Source of the DNA: Boswellia sacra
Lineage: Eukaryota > Streptophyta > Magnoliopsida > Sapindales > Burseraceae
Assembly (NCBI GenBank): GCA_013180625.2
Contig: SNVD02006154.1
Location: 175,455 to 239,454 of the forward strand
DNA: 64,000 bases
Reading direction: 5' to 3'
The position numbers and the translations under genes are program-made. The notes under the pieces are model-generated. The model saw only the letters and a program-made list of their open reading frames with translations, made no database searches and was not told the DNA's origin. Below, piece by piece: positions 35,082 through 46,653 of this stretch (the stretch's first letter is position 1; every line of letters starts with the position of its first letter).

Positions 35082-36422
35082 CTTAGGTCATTGTATGTAC
35101 TGGTAGTCGAGAACCGCACAGATATGGGGAAAAATGATGATGAATCAGCTGGAGGCACAACAAACTCTATTGATCCACTACAATAAAGTGTTACAATATG
35201 ATAAATTTATTAAGTAGCCATAGGATATAAAGAAAAAGTAACGTGAAGTTTAAGATATAACAATCACTGACCTACTGTTAGAGTTATCAATTAGAACTAT
35301 TGACCATTCCAACACGGAATTTCTAGAGTCATACCTGCAAGTCAAAGAATGCTTATATGATTGCACATATTAACTCAATTATTATTGCATTGCATGAAGG
35401 AACTATAATATAAGTACAAGGAAACCAAAGCCGCCAATATCAAACTAGATTATCTTCAACAAGTATCACTTTGCAGTAAACTGTCACAGAATTTTAACTA
35501 GCCTATTTTACTAGCTCCACTGGAATTACCAAAGAAAAATCCTTCCCAACTCATAATTGAACAAGTGAAACAGGATTCTCACTTTCAGCACATGGTCATA
35601 GACCTTCTTTATATAAAAAAAAGGACCAATTTTTAAATCTACTGGAAAAGTTAAGGGGATATTAAACCCTGTTTAAGTTATTTAAAATTAGCAACCAGCT
35701 GTGCTTTACCTTTAAGAACTATATCATAGGCATAACAATTTTTTTTTATACATAGGCATACATTTGTAGATGCCTATTTTCACTCACCTTTTCAGGGCTA
35801 GATTATTGTTATAACTATAAAGCACTATAATATTAATGCATGCCAAAACAAATTTAGTCATATAAAATTTTAAAAAAGGGAAATGAAAACTGCATTTGTA
35901 GGCACAAACATTTGACAAAGTCAAAGCTTCCAGAGGTATCATTTGCAATCATAAATTAAAAATATCACTCACTTAAAATTTCTGATTAATCCCATAACAG
36001 ATAGAAGCCACTAAAACATTGATCCAGTAGCCTAAATAACACTCAAATTTGCTACCTCCATTCTCCATCAATGCTCACATAAGTTTCATTTCCAGAAATA
36101 GAGGGCCAGCAATTAACTTAAATACATATACGTCCACATCAATGATTTTAGCAAAAAATATATATATTAATTTTAAAAAAGATGACATGCAAAGAAAAAA
36201 ATCCGTGTAAGAACTAGACCCACTTGTCAATGGTACCATTGACTCATCAGCACTCTACATTCTCCACTTCAAGAGACCAACACCTGTTGCATCACCAGCT
36301 TGCCCTGTGGGGAATGGCCTATTAGGATCCTTCAAGCCTAGTATGTTTTCATTGGTGAAAGGTTCTTTGTTCATATTAGGATGTGTTTTGAAAAGGATGG
36401 CTGGATTCCCTCCAATCTCAAT
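35082..36422 (-). pseudogene. Captured coatomer subunit delta exons inside the CACTA element
   Basis: Four exons with introns, reading leftward. Exon a (36422-36224): GGNPAILFKTHPN, NENILGLKDPNRPFPTG and GVGLLKWRM, then TAG where Gln is expected, then DESMVPLT. Exon b (36116-36056): NCWPSISGNETYVSI joined directly to DGEWR, so about 30 residues are deleted inside the exon. Exon c (35334-35272): YDSRNSVLEWSIVLIDNSN. Exon d (35177-35082): [20 protein letters not shown]. Acceptors end in AG, donors begin GT, and phases agree across joints. Known: delta-COP is a COPI vesicle coat subunit, and these exons belong to its C-terminal mu-homology region. The internal stop and deletion make it non-functional as delta-COP. 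Confidence 0.85.
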
Positions 36423-36643
36423 CTGAAAGAAGGTAGATAAAATTTTGTAATGAACTCAAGGTGTCAAATTACTATAACACTGCCACAAGTCTAAATAATG
36501 AATTCAAATAGACAATGACTTAATTTTTAGCACAAGTGCTAGAAAATGTCACAAGATATTGGCAACATCCAAAAGCATTCAGGTCACACATCTTACATTG
36601 AATGGAGAAAGTATATAGGAGGAACACAAAATGGTGGCCATCA

Positions 36644-37804
36644 TGTGTTAATTCTCCACTAGTGATAGCTCCTGTAAAGAGAGAGGAATCAAATCCAAGG
36701 CTCTTCATTTTGTTCAACATCATTAAAGCATGTCGCGAAGAATTGCTTATGATCACCATTTTTGCACCACTGGTAGCTATCCTTTCTACTGTTACCAAAT
36801 GGATAAATAATCAACATATCATAAAATTCATTTTCGTAAGGAAATCCAACCCAAAAGTTTAGGCTATTATATCACGAGGTCAAGAACACTTAACACTCTC
36901 CCCCCCTCCCCCCTCCCCCCTCCCCCCGGTCTAGATATCCAAAGGTTTCACATTTGACCCAGAAATTTAAAAAAAAAAATGGAAGTACCCAATACAAAAA
37001 CATAAACAAACAAGCTCTATAACCGCATAACGAAATGCAACCCAAAAACTTAAGTTGTCCAACTAGTATAACTATCTGCACTAAATGCACTATCATTCCT
37101 AAAAGCAAAACATTGTACAATATCAACCCATGAAAAAAAAAAAAGCAAATCCAATAGCTGAAACTCACATATAAGAACATACATCTAGAAATTGCACCAG
37201 GATAAGGTTGTTTTCCATCATGAAGAACCCCAAATTGATCTAGGAACCATGCTTGCACACGCATTCACAATACACACCAATCAGCAAAACGATGACACAT
37301 CATACCACAAACAAAAATGATCAAACACATCCCAATTGTAAACAGATAATTTCTGCATCAAATAACACAACAACTTCCAAAAATTGTCATCTTTTATTTC
37401 AAAAAATTCAAAATATTCCTTAAATCGTTACAAAAACATGATCAGAAGATCTATAAGAAACCTCCATATGAAAAGGATGTCACCCATCCATAAAATTAAA
37501 ATGAAAGTAATTTGTTTACTATAATATTAATTTTATAAAAACTAAAAAAAAGGAAAAATTATAAAATTTGTAGCATTACAGCTACATCTCCTATAATTCA
37601 GAATAATAAACCAATAAAATGACGAAATTTGTACACCCTTTTGGTGGGAAGGAAAATTAATGTTTTTCCCCAGAAAATCAAGTTGGGGAAGTGGGGTGAG
37701 AATTTGGGTACCTTGAAACGGCCCGTTTCAACGAGTTGGCGAAGCCCATTGAGCGTTTGGAAGAGGTGGGGGTCAGAAGATTGAACAGAGCACTTTGCCA
37801 TCAT
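36644..37804 (-). pseudogene. Captured HAD-IIA-type hydrolase exons inside the CACTA element
   Basis: Reading leftward: exon 1 (37804-37712) encodes MMAKCSVQSSDPHLFQTLNG and ends GRFK before GTACCC. Exon 2 (37252-37183) encodes AWFLDQFGVLHDGKQPYPGA; the Asp-containing LDQFGVLHDG is HAD motif I. Its expected acceptor reads AA instead of AG. Exon 3 (36788 to about 36644) encodes ERIATSGAKMVIISNSSRHA, which includes motif II (ISNSS), and ends FTGAITSGELTH. Phases fit between exons 2 and 3. Known: this family are HAD phosphatase-like proteins with homologues in plants and bacteria, exact substrate unknown to me. The downstream exons with motifs III and IV are absent; delta-COP exons come next in the same direction. 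Confidence 0.78.
36900..36928 (-). other. G-quadruplex-forming tract
   Basis: On the minus strand four runs of six or seven G are separated by single A bases, inside an intron of the captured hydrolase. This fits a very compact potential G-quadruplex. Confidence 0.7.
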
Positions 37805-39280
37805 TTTGTTTAGAAAATGTTACTGTTTTCTTGGCTTTTTGAGAACTTGCTTTTGGTTTAGTTGATGTCCCTGTAAGCGAAAGTGGCCAACTTCAACGGA
37901 TAAACCACATTTCAACTACCGCCTCCATCAATTAGAAGGCCCAATACCAATAGCTGGAAAAGGATAGAAGAGTAGTTTCATTTCTGTAATTGAGATTTAG
38001 GATTTAGGAAACAAAAATTGTTTTTGAACCCTATTATCTATTTTATATGATAAAACTGAAAATATTAGAAGTATAATAATCTATTTATACAAAAAAAAAT
38101 CTGAAATTTTGCAACCAAAATGTTGAAGAAGAAACAGAGCAGAGCAACACAAAAACTCTCCAAGAACAAAGCAGAACAGAATAGAACAAAACAGAGCAGA
38201 GTAGAGCAAATTGTGTCGTAGGTTTACTGGTGAAGATTGAGGAAATATCTCGGACAACCGATTTCTCTCGTTGTTGATCCTATTCTGTAAAAGAATTTCA
38301 AGTTTTTAGATCCTGAAAGTTTGTAATCCAGATAGAAACAAGGCCAGATTGCTTCATAGTCGACTCAAGCCCTATCGTCAGACTCTCCACAAGATCTCCC
38401 ATTCGTCGTCGAGAAGAAGTTAGGGTTTCAGCTTCGAATTTGGCTCTTTCACAAATTTTGCGATGAAATTAGAATGATTTGTGAACTGCGGCTTTGATGA
38501 GAAGGATAAGGAGACGGGCAAGAAGAATAAGAAGTGGCTAGGGTATTTCATTTTCTTTATATAATATTATGAAATTCCAAAAAATCCATATCTATTAAAA
38601 ATTATCAAAATCATCCCCATATTCAGTCCCTATATTTCAAACTTTTTCATTACACCATTAGACTAATTTTTTATAATTTTTAGAGCACTAAATGTTTTAA
38701 TTTAATTTTTAAAATAAATTATAATAATTTTTTGCATGTTTAAAATGTTATATTATTGCAAAATAATTTTTTTGATATTTTTAATTGCTTAATTTTCATC
38801 AAAGCAATTAAATAATGTGATTTTCATCACTTTGAAATTAAAAAATAATTTTATTTATTTCATAAAATTTACACATTTAAAAATTCATTTTTCTAAAATT
38901 TAATATTTAAAAATTTATTCTTTTCATACATATAATAATGTTATCTTTAATTTAAAGATTTTTAAAAATTATTTTTAATTTAGATTAAAAATAAAATTAT
39001 ATTGTTTAATTATAATTAGATAAATTTATTGAAATTTTAAATATTATTCACATATTTGAAAGAAAAATGAAAAGAAAGAGGGAAATTTGAGAGGGAAAAT
39101 AAAAAATTACATTTTCACATACTTGTCAAACTTTTATAAAAATGTGATATATATATATATATATATATATGATTGAATAAGACAAAAAGTGACAAATAAG
39201 ATGAATTGATAGGTTTGACTTTTAAGACATTGTTAAATTTCTCACTTTTTTAAAAAACTGCCAAATAAAAAAATTGTGAA
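37805..39280. other. Right interior of the CACTA element
   Basis: Just right of the captured hydrolase start is likely its own upstream region (37805-38000). A GC-richer block at 38100-38560 resembles a transcribed leader (many AGAGCA repeats, GGGTTT motifs) but encodes nothing I recognise. From 38570 the DNA is very AT-rich, with a TA run near 39151-39172. Near the right end occur CTGCCAAATA and GTGACAAATA, weak relatives of the left sub-terminal motif. Confidence 0.5.
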
Positions 39281-41333
39281 GTGACAAATATGCAAAAAAT
39301 TCTTGTAGTTGCTTCAGGAGTAAAAGGATATCGTCTTTGGTGTCCTAGTTCGAGGAAGATTATATCTAGCAGAGATGTGACATTTGATGAGTCTTCAATG
39401 TTGAAGAAATCAGAAAACCAGACAAAGGTGAATGGTACTCTACAACAAGTGGAGCATACTCAACAGTTGGTGGAGTTTGAAACGATGACATTAAACTCAG
39501 TTAGATCTGTTGAGATAGATGATGGTACTACTGTGACAGAAGAGGATTCGGGAGATGATGGAAAATCTATTGTAACTAATAGGCTAAGACGTGAGATTCG
39601 CAGACCTGTTCGATTTGTTGATATGGTAGCCTCTGCACTTTTAATTATTGATGATGATGTTCCTTCCATTTATAAAGAGCCAGTCAGATGTTTTGAAGTT
39701 GATCAATGAAAGAAAACTATGAGCGAAGAGATGCAGCCTCTTCAGAATAATGAAACTTGGCAGCTAGCTCAACTACCGAAGGGTAAAAAGGCAATTGGGT
39801 GCAAATGGGTATTTACAAAGAAAGATGGATTTCTTGACAAGAATGACATCCGCTACAAGGCAAGGTTGGTGGCTAAAGGATGCGCTCAGAGGGAAGGAAT
39901 TGACTACAATGAGGTATTTTTTCGAGTTGTGAAACATTCTTCCATTAGAATTTTGTTGGCCTTAGTAGCTTAGATGAATATAGAACTAGTTCAACTTGAT
40001 GTAAAAACTGTATTTTTACATGGTGACTTGGAAAAGGAAATCTATATGACTCAACCAAAAGGATTCAAAGTTGCTAGTAAGAAAAATTTGGTGTGCAAAC
40101 TGAAAAGATCGTTTTATGGTTTGAACCAATCTCCGAGGCAGTGGTACAAAAGATTTGATTGGTTTATGATGGGTCAGAGGTACATAAGAAGCAAATTTGT
40201 TAATTGTGTATATTTTCGGAGGCTACGTGATGGTTCTTTCAATTATCTACTCTTGTATATTGATGATATATTGATATCTTTGACGAATGCTGAAGAAATT
40301 ACAAAGTTGAAGACTCAATTGAATCGAGAGTTTGAGATGAAAGATTTTGGTGAAGCTAAGAAGTTATTAGGTATAGAGATTAGCAGAGATAGAGGGAGAA
40401 GCACGATTTGTTTGACACAGAAGTAGTATCTGAAGAAGGTATTAAAGCGGTTTGGCATTACAGAGCAGTTAAAACCTGTAAGTACCCCACTTGCTCCTCA
40501 TATGAAACTCAATGCATCTTTATCTCCTAGTACAAATGAGGAACGGGAGTATATATCTCGAGTTTCATATGCTAATGCAGTTGGTAGCCTGATATATGCT
40601 ATGGTGTGTACAAAAGCCGACATTTCACATGCAGTTGGAGTTGTGAGCAGGAACATGCATGATCCTAGTAAAGGACATTGGCAAGCAGTGAAATAGATTC
40701 TACGGTATTTGTTGAAAACTATAAGTGTTGGCTTAGTCTTTGAGAGGGATGATACGTGTGGTCAGTATGCTATGGTTATGTTGATTCTGATTATGCTGGT
40801 GATTTGGATAAACGTCGGTTGACAACCAGCTATATGTTTACTCTTGCAAGAGCACTAGTGAGTTGGAGGTCTACTTTGTAGTCTACGGTGGCTTTGTCTA
40901 CTGCAGAGATAGAGTATATGGCAATGACAGAGGCTGTGAAGGAAGCTATTTCGTTACAGGGATTGCTGGATGAATTGAGAATTGGGTAGAAAAAGATCAC
41001 TCTTTATTTTAACAGTCAGAGTGCTATCCACTTAGCGAAGAATCCAGTATTCCATGTTTGTACGAAGCATATTGATGTTTGATATCATATTGTGTAGAAG
41101 ATTATTGATGAAAGGAGAATCTTACTTCAAAAGATTGGGACTGCCCGAAATCCATCAGATATATTGACTAAGGTTGTGACAGCGATCAAGTTCAGTAATT
41201 GTTTGGACTTAATCAACATTATGCGAGTTTGACTGCGCTATTGGACGAATTTAGAGGCGTTGCAACTATGATAGAGAATACGGGTAAAAGAATAGCCTTG
41301 TGATGGATTGGCTAATTCGCCAAGGTGGAGAAT

Positions 41334-41900
41334 TGTTGGAGTTTTGGCTCTTTAGCCATTTGTATGTGTGTGCAAGGATCCCACATGGAGTGGGAGTCAT
41401 TGTATTGGAGATGCTTGAGCTTATAAATTAAAGCTAAGTCTTCTCATTTAAGTGTTCCATTAAAATTCTCCTTCACCCCCCATATTTATAAGGCCCCATT
41501 ATAAGACCTCATAGTTTAAGGGCCTTTCATTAAGGACCTTAAAGTTTGTGTAATTATTTTTTCTCCTTTGGTTTTGGGTATTTGTAGTATTGCCCAATTG
41601 TTTAGGTAATTACGGTTTAGTTCAACTATTTGGGTAATTGGAGTTTAGCTTAATAGTTGTGGTATTTATATTGTGGCCCAAAAGTTTGTAATTCTCTTTA
41701 AAGATAGTGAAAGGTTTCTTCATTGACGCCCGAGAACGTAGGTAACAATACCAAACCTCGTTTAATCTTGGTGTTCTTTCTATTTCTGAATTGTTGGTTG
41801 ATTGGTTACCTTCTTTAATTGTTATTATATTCAATTATTTGGCATAGTTTGTGATTGTGCAATTGGTTGTTTTGTGTTATCACTTTCGCTTTGTGCAACA
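41334..41900 (+). repeat. 3' LTR of copia IV (567 bp)
   Basis: Starts TGTTGGAGTTTTGGC, ends GCAACA, preceded by the purine tract AAGGTGGAGAA. Homologous to the copia III LTRs, but with a different first ~80 bp. Confidence 0.88.
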
Positions 41901-42173
41901 GTTCAAGTTCTCTCAAACTTTGAAATGAGGAGCATAATAAATCTTATGTTTGGAAATTAATCTCAATACAATAAAACAATTTACAAATTGTGAAATACTA
42001 ATATTTGATAATTTTTTTCATAAATACACATTTGTAATTGTCCTCTATGAGATTCCATAATATGAAAACATTGCATAATTACCTCTTTGTCAGTTAACAA
42101 AAATATTTTTTCAATGTATATAAATAAACTTTTGTTCCCTAAATGATACAAATAATGGGTAAATATTATAGAT

Positions 42174-42820
42174 TAGGGACAGAGCCACATCGAGATGAGT
42201 GGGATCCCCCACTGAGTCCAATGTGACTTGCTTTTTTTGTTATAGAAAAGTTTCTAATGGTCATTTTAGCTTTATTAATTTTATTTTTCCCCAAAACTTA
42301 TGAATATATTTATCAAATCCTTTTCCACAAAATATGTGAACCTTTAATGCAACAAACTCATTATTTAAAATATAAAACTACATTATCCAATTTATTAACA
42401 AGCTCTACCGACTTATATATATATTAGAACTCACTTTTCTTTATATATTCTTTTCTTTATATAATTTGTATTAATTGTTTTTAAAGTATAAATACTTTTA
42501 ATCTTGCAATTAACTATTTGTTTTTAACACACCATTTTTTTAAATTTATTTTAATTTATTACCAAGTTTATTATCAATTTAAATTAACTATAAGATGAAC
42601 ATTTTATTATTATATTCTTAAAACTAAAAGGTAATTACAAAAAAGAGATAAATTTTAAAATTAATATGTAATCTCTTTTTACTAGTTATAAATATTTAGT
42701 ATAATATATTTTTAATATATAATTATATATTAAAGAAAACCTATTTATTATATATTATATTTGTATTTGTATTACATCCACAGCTGCCCACTGATTCACG
42801 TTTTTGGTTGTATCGCTTGC
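42174..42820. mobile_element. 647-bp insertion with TATAGAT flanks
   Basis: Absent from the matching place in unit A (about 23216). It is flanked by TATAGAT at 42167-42173 and 42821-42827. The left end reads TAGGGACAGAGCCACATCG. The right end is only weakly related in inverted orientation. A 7-8 bp duplication would suit a hAT-like element. No protein is encoded. Confidence 0.55.
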
Positions 42821-43120
42821 TATAGATGACCTTAAACTAAAGCGTCATATTATTCATGACCCTGATTTTTATAAGATATCATTCATGACCCTATTGTTAC
42901 CCAATTTCGATTACATCTAACACCTAAGGGTTAAAAAAGTGACTTTAAGTTATTAGCTTTTCAAATTTCATTACACTTTCTTTCATAAATGGTTGAAGTA
43001 ATTATATTTTTAATTTATATTTATTGAAACATTTAAAAAAATTCAATCCCAACAATATCTCTTTACCCTCTATCTTCTTCACCTCCTCTTCACTCGCTCT
43101 TTGCGCAACTATCTTTTGTC

Positions 43121-43867
43121 CAATGGCGGACCCAAGATTTAGAGTTTTTTTTTTGGGTAGGGGGGCTAGAAATAAATTTTTTAATGAAATATTTGTAATA
43201 TATAAAATAATAAATTTTTATAAATTTTTAGATTAATTAATTAATCATAAAATCTAGAATTTGACTTTCTTTTAATCTTGTAAGTAGATATAAATTAAAT
43301 AATTTAAATAGATATTGTCAATGAAGCATACTCATGTAGATTTTAAAAAGTAAAAAAAAAAAACTTTCTAACTTTTAAAACAAATTATCAATTCTCAAAT
43401 AAACTATGAAAATGAAGTGTATCTATAAAGTGTAAATAAAATAATTAAAAAATAAATGCATTATATAGATATCAAGACCTCGATCTTTAATATAATTGTC
43501 TTTTTTATTAAAGAATATAATTTTATTTGACAATAGATAAATAAATTGATTTTGTCTCATATTTCTATTTAATAAAGTTTTAAAAGAATATATTTCATTA
43601 GTTAAATAAGTGAAATAAAGATTGTGGAGGCCATGGACATGATATAATATTTGTATTATTATTAATAAAACTATGAAAATGGAAGGAGTCATAAAAATTT
43701 TATTACAAATCATTCAAAAAGTTATGGGCTCTAGGAGATATATTAAAATTATGGAGAGGCCCCAAAATGTTTTCATTTAGAATGCTTTTACACATATATG
43801 GGAAATTAAAAATTTGTCAAACCTGGAGGGCCCAGGGCCCCTAGGCCATAGTGTAGGTCCGCCTCCG
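43121..43867. mobile_element. hAT-like non-autonomous element (747 bp)
   Basis: The ends CAATGGCGGACCCAAG and, as complement, CGGAGGCGGACCTAC form an imperfect inverted repeat. Unit A has no such DNA between CTTTT and TTGGCATGATA (about 23562-23580), so this is an insertion. An exact target duplication is not clear. Its body is included in the tandem duplication that follows. Confidence 0.5.
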
Positions 43868-45225
43868 CTTTGGCATGATATTGAAGAAATTTTTCAAATT
43901 AATTTTCATGATGTTTTGAATATTTAAAATGTTTTAAAAACCAAAATTAACAAGATAAGTCCAATACATGTCTATTCTAAATCAATTCTAATAGCAATCG
44001 TGATCTTAAACAATTTAAGATTCAACAATGAATAAAACACTTATTAATTAGCTTATAAAAAAACAAAATAAGCGTATATAAGACATTTCATGGGTGAGAT
44101 TTGAATTTTAACCAAATTAGTAAATGGTTGGTAGAATCATGGATAATATTATGAAAAGCATTAGGTTTATACGTAATTAAAAATAAATACATAATGGGGG
44201 AGGTAGAAATAAATTTTATAATGAAATATTTGTAATATATAAAAAAATATATTTTTATAAATTTTTAGATTAATTAATCATAAAATCTAGAATTTGACTT
44301 TCTTTTAATCTTGTAAGTAGATATAAATTAAATAATTTAAATAGCTATTGTCAATGAAGCATACTCATGTAGATTTTTAAAAGTTAAAAGAAAAAAAACT
44401 TTCTAACTTTTAAAACAGATTATCAATTCTCATATAAACTATGAAAATGAAGTGCATCTATAAAATGTAAATAAAATAATTAAAAAATAAATACATTATA
44501 CAAATATCTAAACCTCAATCTTTACTACAATTGTCTTTTTTATTAAAGAATATAATTTTATTTGACAATAGATAAATAAATTGATTTTCTCTCATATTTC
44601 TATTTAATAAAGTTTTAAAAGAATATATTTCATTAGTTAAATAAGTGAAATAAAGATTGTGGAGTCCATGGACATGATATAATATTTGTATTATTATTAA
44701 TAAAACTATGAAAATGGAAGAAGTCACAAATAATTTTATTACAAATCATTCGAAAAGTTATGGACTCTAGGAGATATATTAAAAATATGGAGAGGCCCGA
44801 AATTTGTTTTCATTTAGACTGCTTTTACACATAAAGGGGAAAATAGAAATTTTTCAAACCTGGAGGGCCCAGGGCTTAGGCCATATTGTAGGTCCGCCTC
44901 CGCTTTGGCATGATATTGAAGAAATTTTTGCAAATTAATTTTCACGATGTTTTGAATATTAAAAATGTTTTAAAAACCAAAATTAACAAGATAAATCCAA
45001 TACATGTCTATTCTAAATCAATTCTAACAGCAATCGTTATATTAAACAATTTAAGATTCAATAATGAATAAAACACTTATTAAATTAGCTTATGAAAAAA
45101 CAAAATAAGCGTATGGAAGTCATTTCATGGGTGAGATTTGAATTTTAACCGAATTAGTAAATGGTTGGTAGGATCATGGATAATATTATGAAAAGCATTA
45201 GGGTTACACATAATATTAGGTTTTA
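43156..45225. repeat. About 1.03-kb tandem duplication
   Basis: Unit 1 (about 43156-44190) and unit 2 (about 44191-45225) share, with an offset near 1035 bases, the element body, its right end TGTAGGTCCGCCTCCG and the adjacent unit B flank (GCATGATATTGAAGAAATTT onwards to GAAAAGCATTAGG). Both contain the same chance minus frame (FIVLLIIIQILYHVHGLHNL), which is not considered a gene. Confidence 0.8.
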
Positions 45226-45275
45226 GTTCAAGGTCGCTTATAATATTTTTCTTAAATAATATATAACTTGACTAA

Positions 45276-46179
45276 GGGGGCGATTTTTTTTCCAAAATAT
45301 GAATGGATCTAAATTTGACTAAATTTTGAATAGGTCTAAATACAAATGTATGAGTGATATGTTTGTTTTCTATCTTTTAAAATCTGACAAAAAGTCTTAA
45401 GTTGTTTGTTTATAATAACTAAAAAATATCAAAGCTAATAATTTGATATATATACCCTTATTTAGTATTATATGTATTGATAACTTTGTTGACTAAAAAG
45501 TAAACATTGTAAATTGATACTTAAATTCAAATTCAATAATCAAATCAATAAAAAAAAGCCTAATAGAAAAATTAAATAAGGATAATCAACATACCTGATC
45601 AAGGATTACAAATAGATGAGATGACTGAAAACTTTCAAGTTCAAATTAGAAATATAAATTGCCGTGAGTATGTGGCAATTGGGCAGAGGCAGGATCCTGA
45701 AACTTATAGGGAAGTGCATGGCTTGGTTGTGGAGGCTAGAGTGATTTTACTTCGAAGGTTTTGCTTAACTGCAATTTGTTATTTATGATTCTTGGTCGGT
45801 AAAATTGTGTCGGAATTGGAAGGAGTTAAATCTTATCTTTCTATGAGTTTAAGAAATTGGCTTAACTGGTAAGATTTTTATATATAGATTAAACCTGTAT
45901 AATCGTTGTTTGTTAAATTTTGATAATTGTGTAGTTAGGATAAGCGTTTGCCGGAATGTGAACCAACGCGGATTTGATTTACATTTGATGTACTTTATTT
46001 AATGGGCTCCATTTGGGCTATCGTATTTTGTTACGTTGTTATTAATAAAGAAATTGGCAGGGAGATCATCCCTACAGGTTTTATATAAACCATCAAAGAC
46101 CCGAGCCGTACATTTATTTTTTTTAATAGTAACAACAAAAACCGATCACTTCGTAAACAAGTCTAAAAGCAAACCACTC

Positions 46180-46224
<45 letters not shown>

Positions 46225-46653
46225 GATGCTCTAATAGTTTGGGATGTCACATGTTCCTAATAGTATTCATATGAAGCAGTGAAAAGTTTGGAGAACCACC
46301 AATTAATTAAAGTCATTTAATTAAGGAAGAAAGATTCTGATGTCTGCCACAGATAGGCACGCAAAGCCCGCAGCTTTGGATTACATTCAGAAAAGAGTTT
46401 AGGATCAGGGAAAGATAGCAAAAGATTTACAAATTACGAATCAATTAAAATTATTAAGGAGATTTTAAAACATAAAAAATAGATAATTCATTTTGATATT
46501 TTTTTTTCAGGTAAAAACTAAAAAATACAGTTTTTTTAATAAGATATAATTATATAAGAAAAAGCATTTAATCCCACAAATAATCACCATAAAAAAGTCT
46601 GAAGTTTGAGATTTAGTAAAATTCAGACTTTATATGTAAAAATAGTCAATCCC
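45276..46653. mobile_element. 1378-bp insertion with TAA flanks, possibly Harbinger-like
   Basis: Unit A reads straight through here (ACTTGACTAAAAATTA near 24060), while unit B is interrupted between TAA (45273-45275) and TAA (46654-46656). The ends are GGGGGCGATTTT and, as complement, GGGATTGACTATTTTT, which is a weak inverted repeat. A CA/TA microsatellite lies at 46186-46224. No transposase was recognised. Confidence 0.4.

Larger units (their letters stand above)
34420..39310. mobile_element. CACTA element carrying captured host-gene exons (Pack-CACTA type)
   Basis: Seen: the left end starts CACTACAAGAAAAATG. The right end is the complement of AACTACAAGAATTTTT, so the last base of the inverted repeat has changed. 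A 3-bp duplication GCT lies at 34417-34419 and 39311-39313, and the interrupted copia IV frame is collinear with intact copia III across the joint. Sub-terminal copies of GACCGCCAAATATA-like motifs follow the left end. No transposase was recognised in 4.9 kb. The interior holds exons of a HAD-IIA-type hydrolase and of coatomer delta on the minus strand, with introns. Known: CACTA (En/Spm) elements make 3-bp duplications and sometimes carry gene fragments. Confidence 0.87.
32402..41232 (+). pseudogene. Copia IV gag-pol, broken and split
   Basis: Left of the CACTA element: gag start MASSSTV at 32402, gag core pieces (32616-33023, 33029-33250), a pre-integrase piece (33546-33773) with LWHMRLGHV, and an integrase piece (33933-34319) with RTDNGSEY and PQQNGVAECMN. 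Right of it: integrase end and linker (39311-39709), RT pieces 39719-39973 (NNETWQLAQLP) and 39974-40426, where the catalytic box YIDD survives, a piece at 40502-40696, and a stop-broken RNase H to 41232. The protein order across the insertion is exactly that of copia III, which confirms the two halves belong together. Many stops make it non-functional. Confidence 0.86.
31905..41900 (+). mobile_element. Copia retrotransposon IV, 5'-truncated, split by a CACTA element
   Basis: Same family as copia III. The 5' LTR is missing its first part: intron 4 sequence of NIP copy 2 joins LTR sequence at about 31905. The internal region is interrupted by the CACTA element 34420-39310, which leaves a GCT duplication, and resumes collinearly at 39311. 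The complete 3' LTR is 41334-41900. No target duplication can be shown, because the left end is lost and unit B of the NIP duplication begins about 25 bases after the right end. Confidence 0.88.

Noticed and set aside
43423..44727. Conserved small protein encoded twice (minus frame FIVLLIIIQILYHVHGLHNL)
   Set aside because: The frame is repeated only because the DNA is tandemly duplicated; it is AT-driven hydrophobic sequence in a non-coding element with no start context or homologue recognised.
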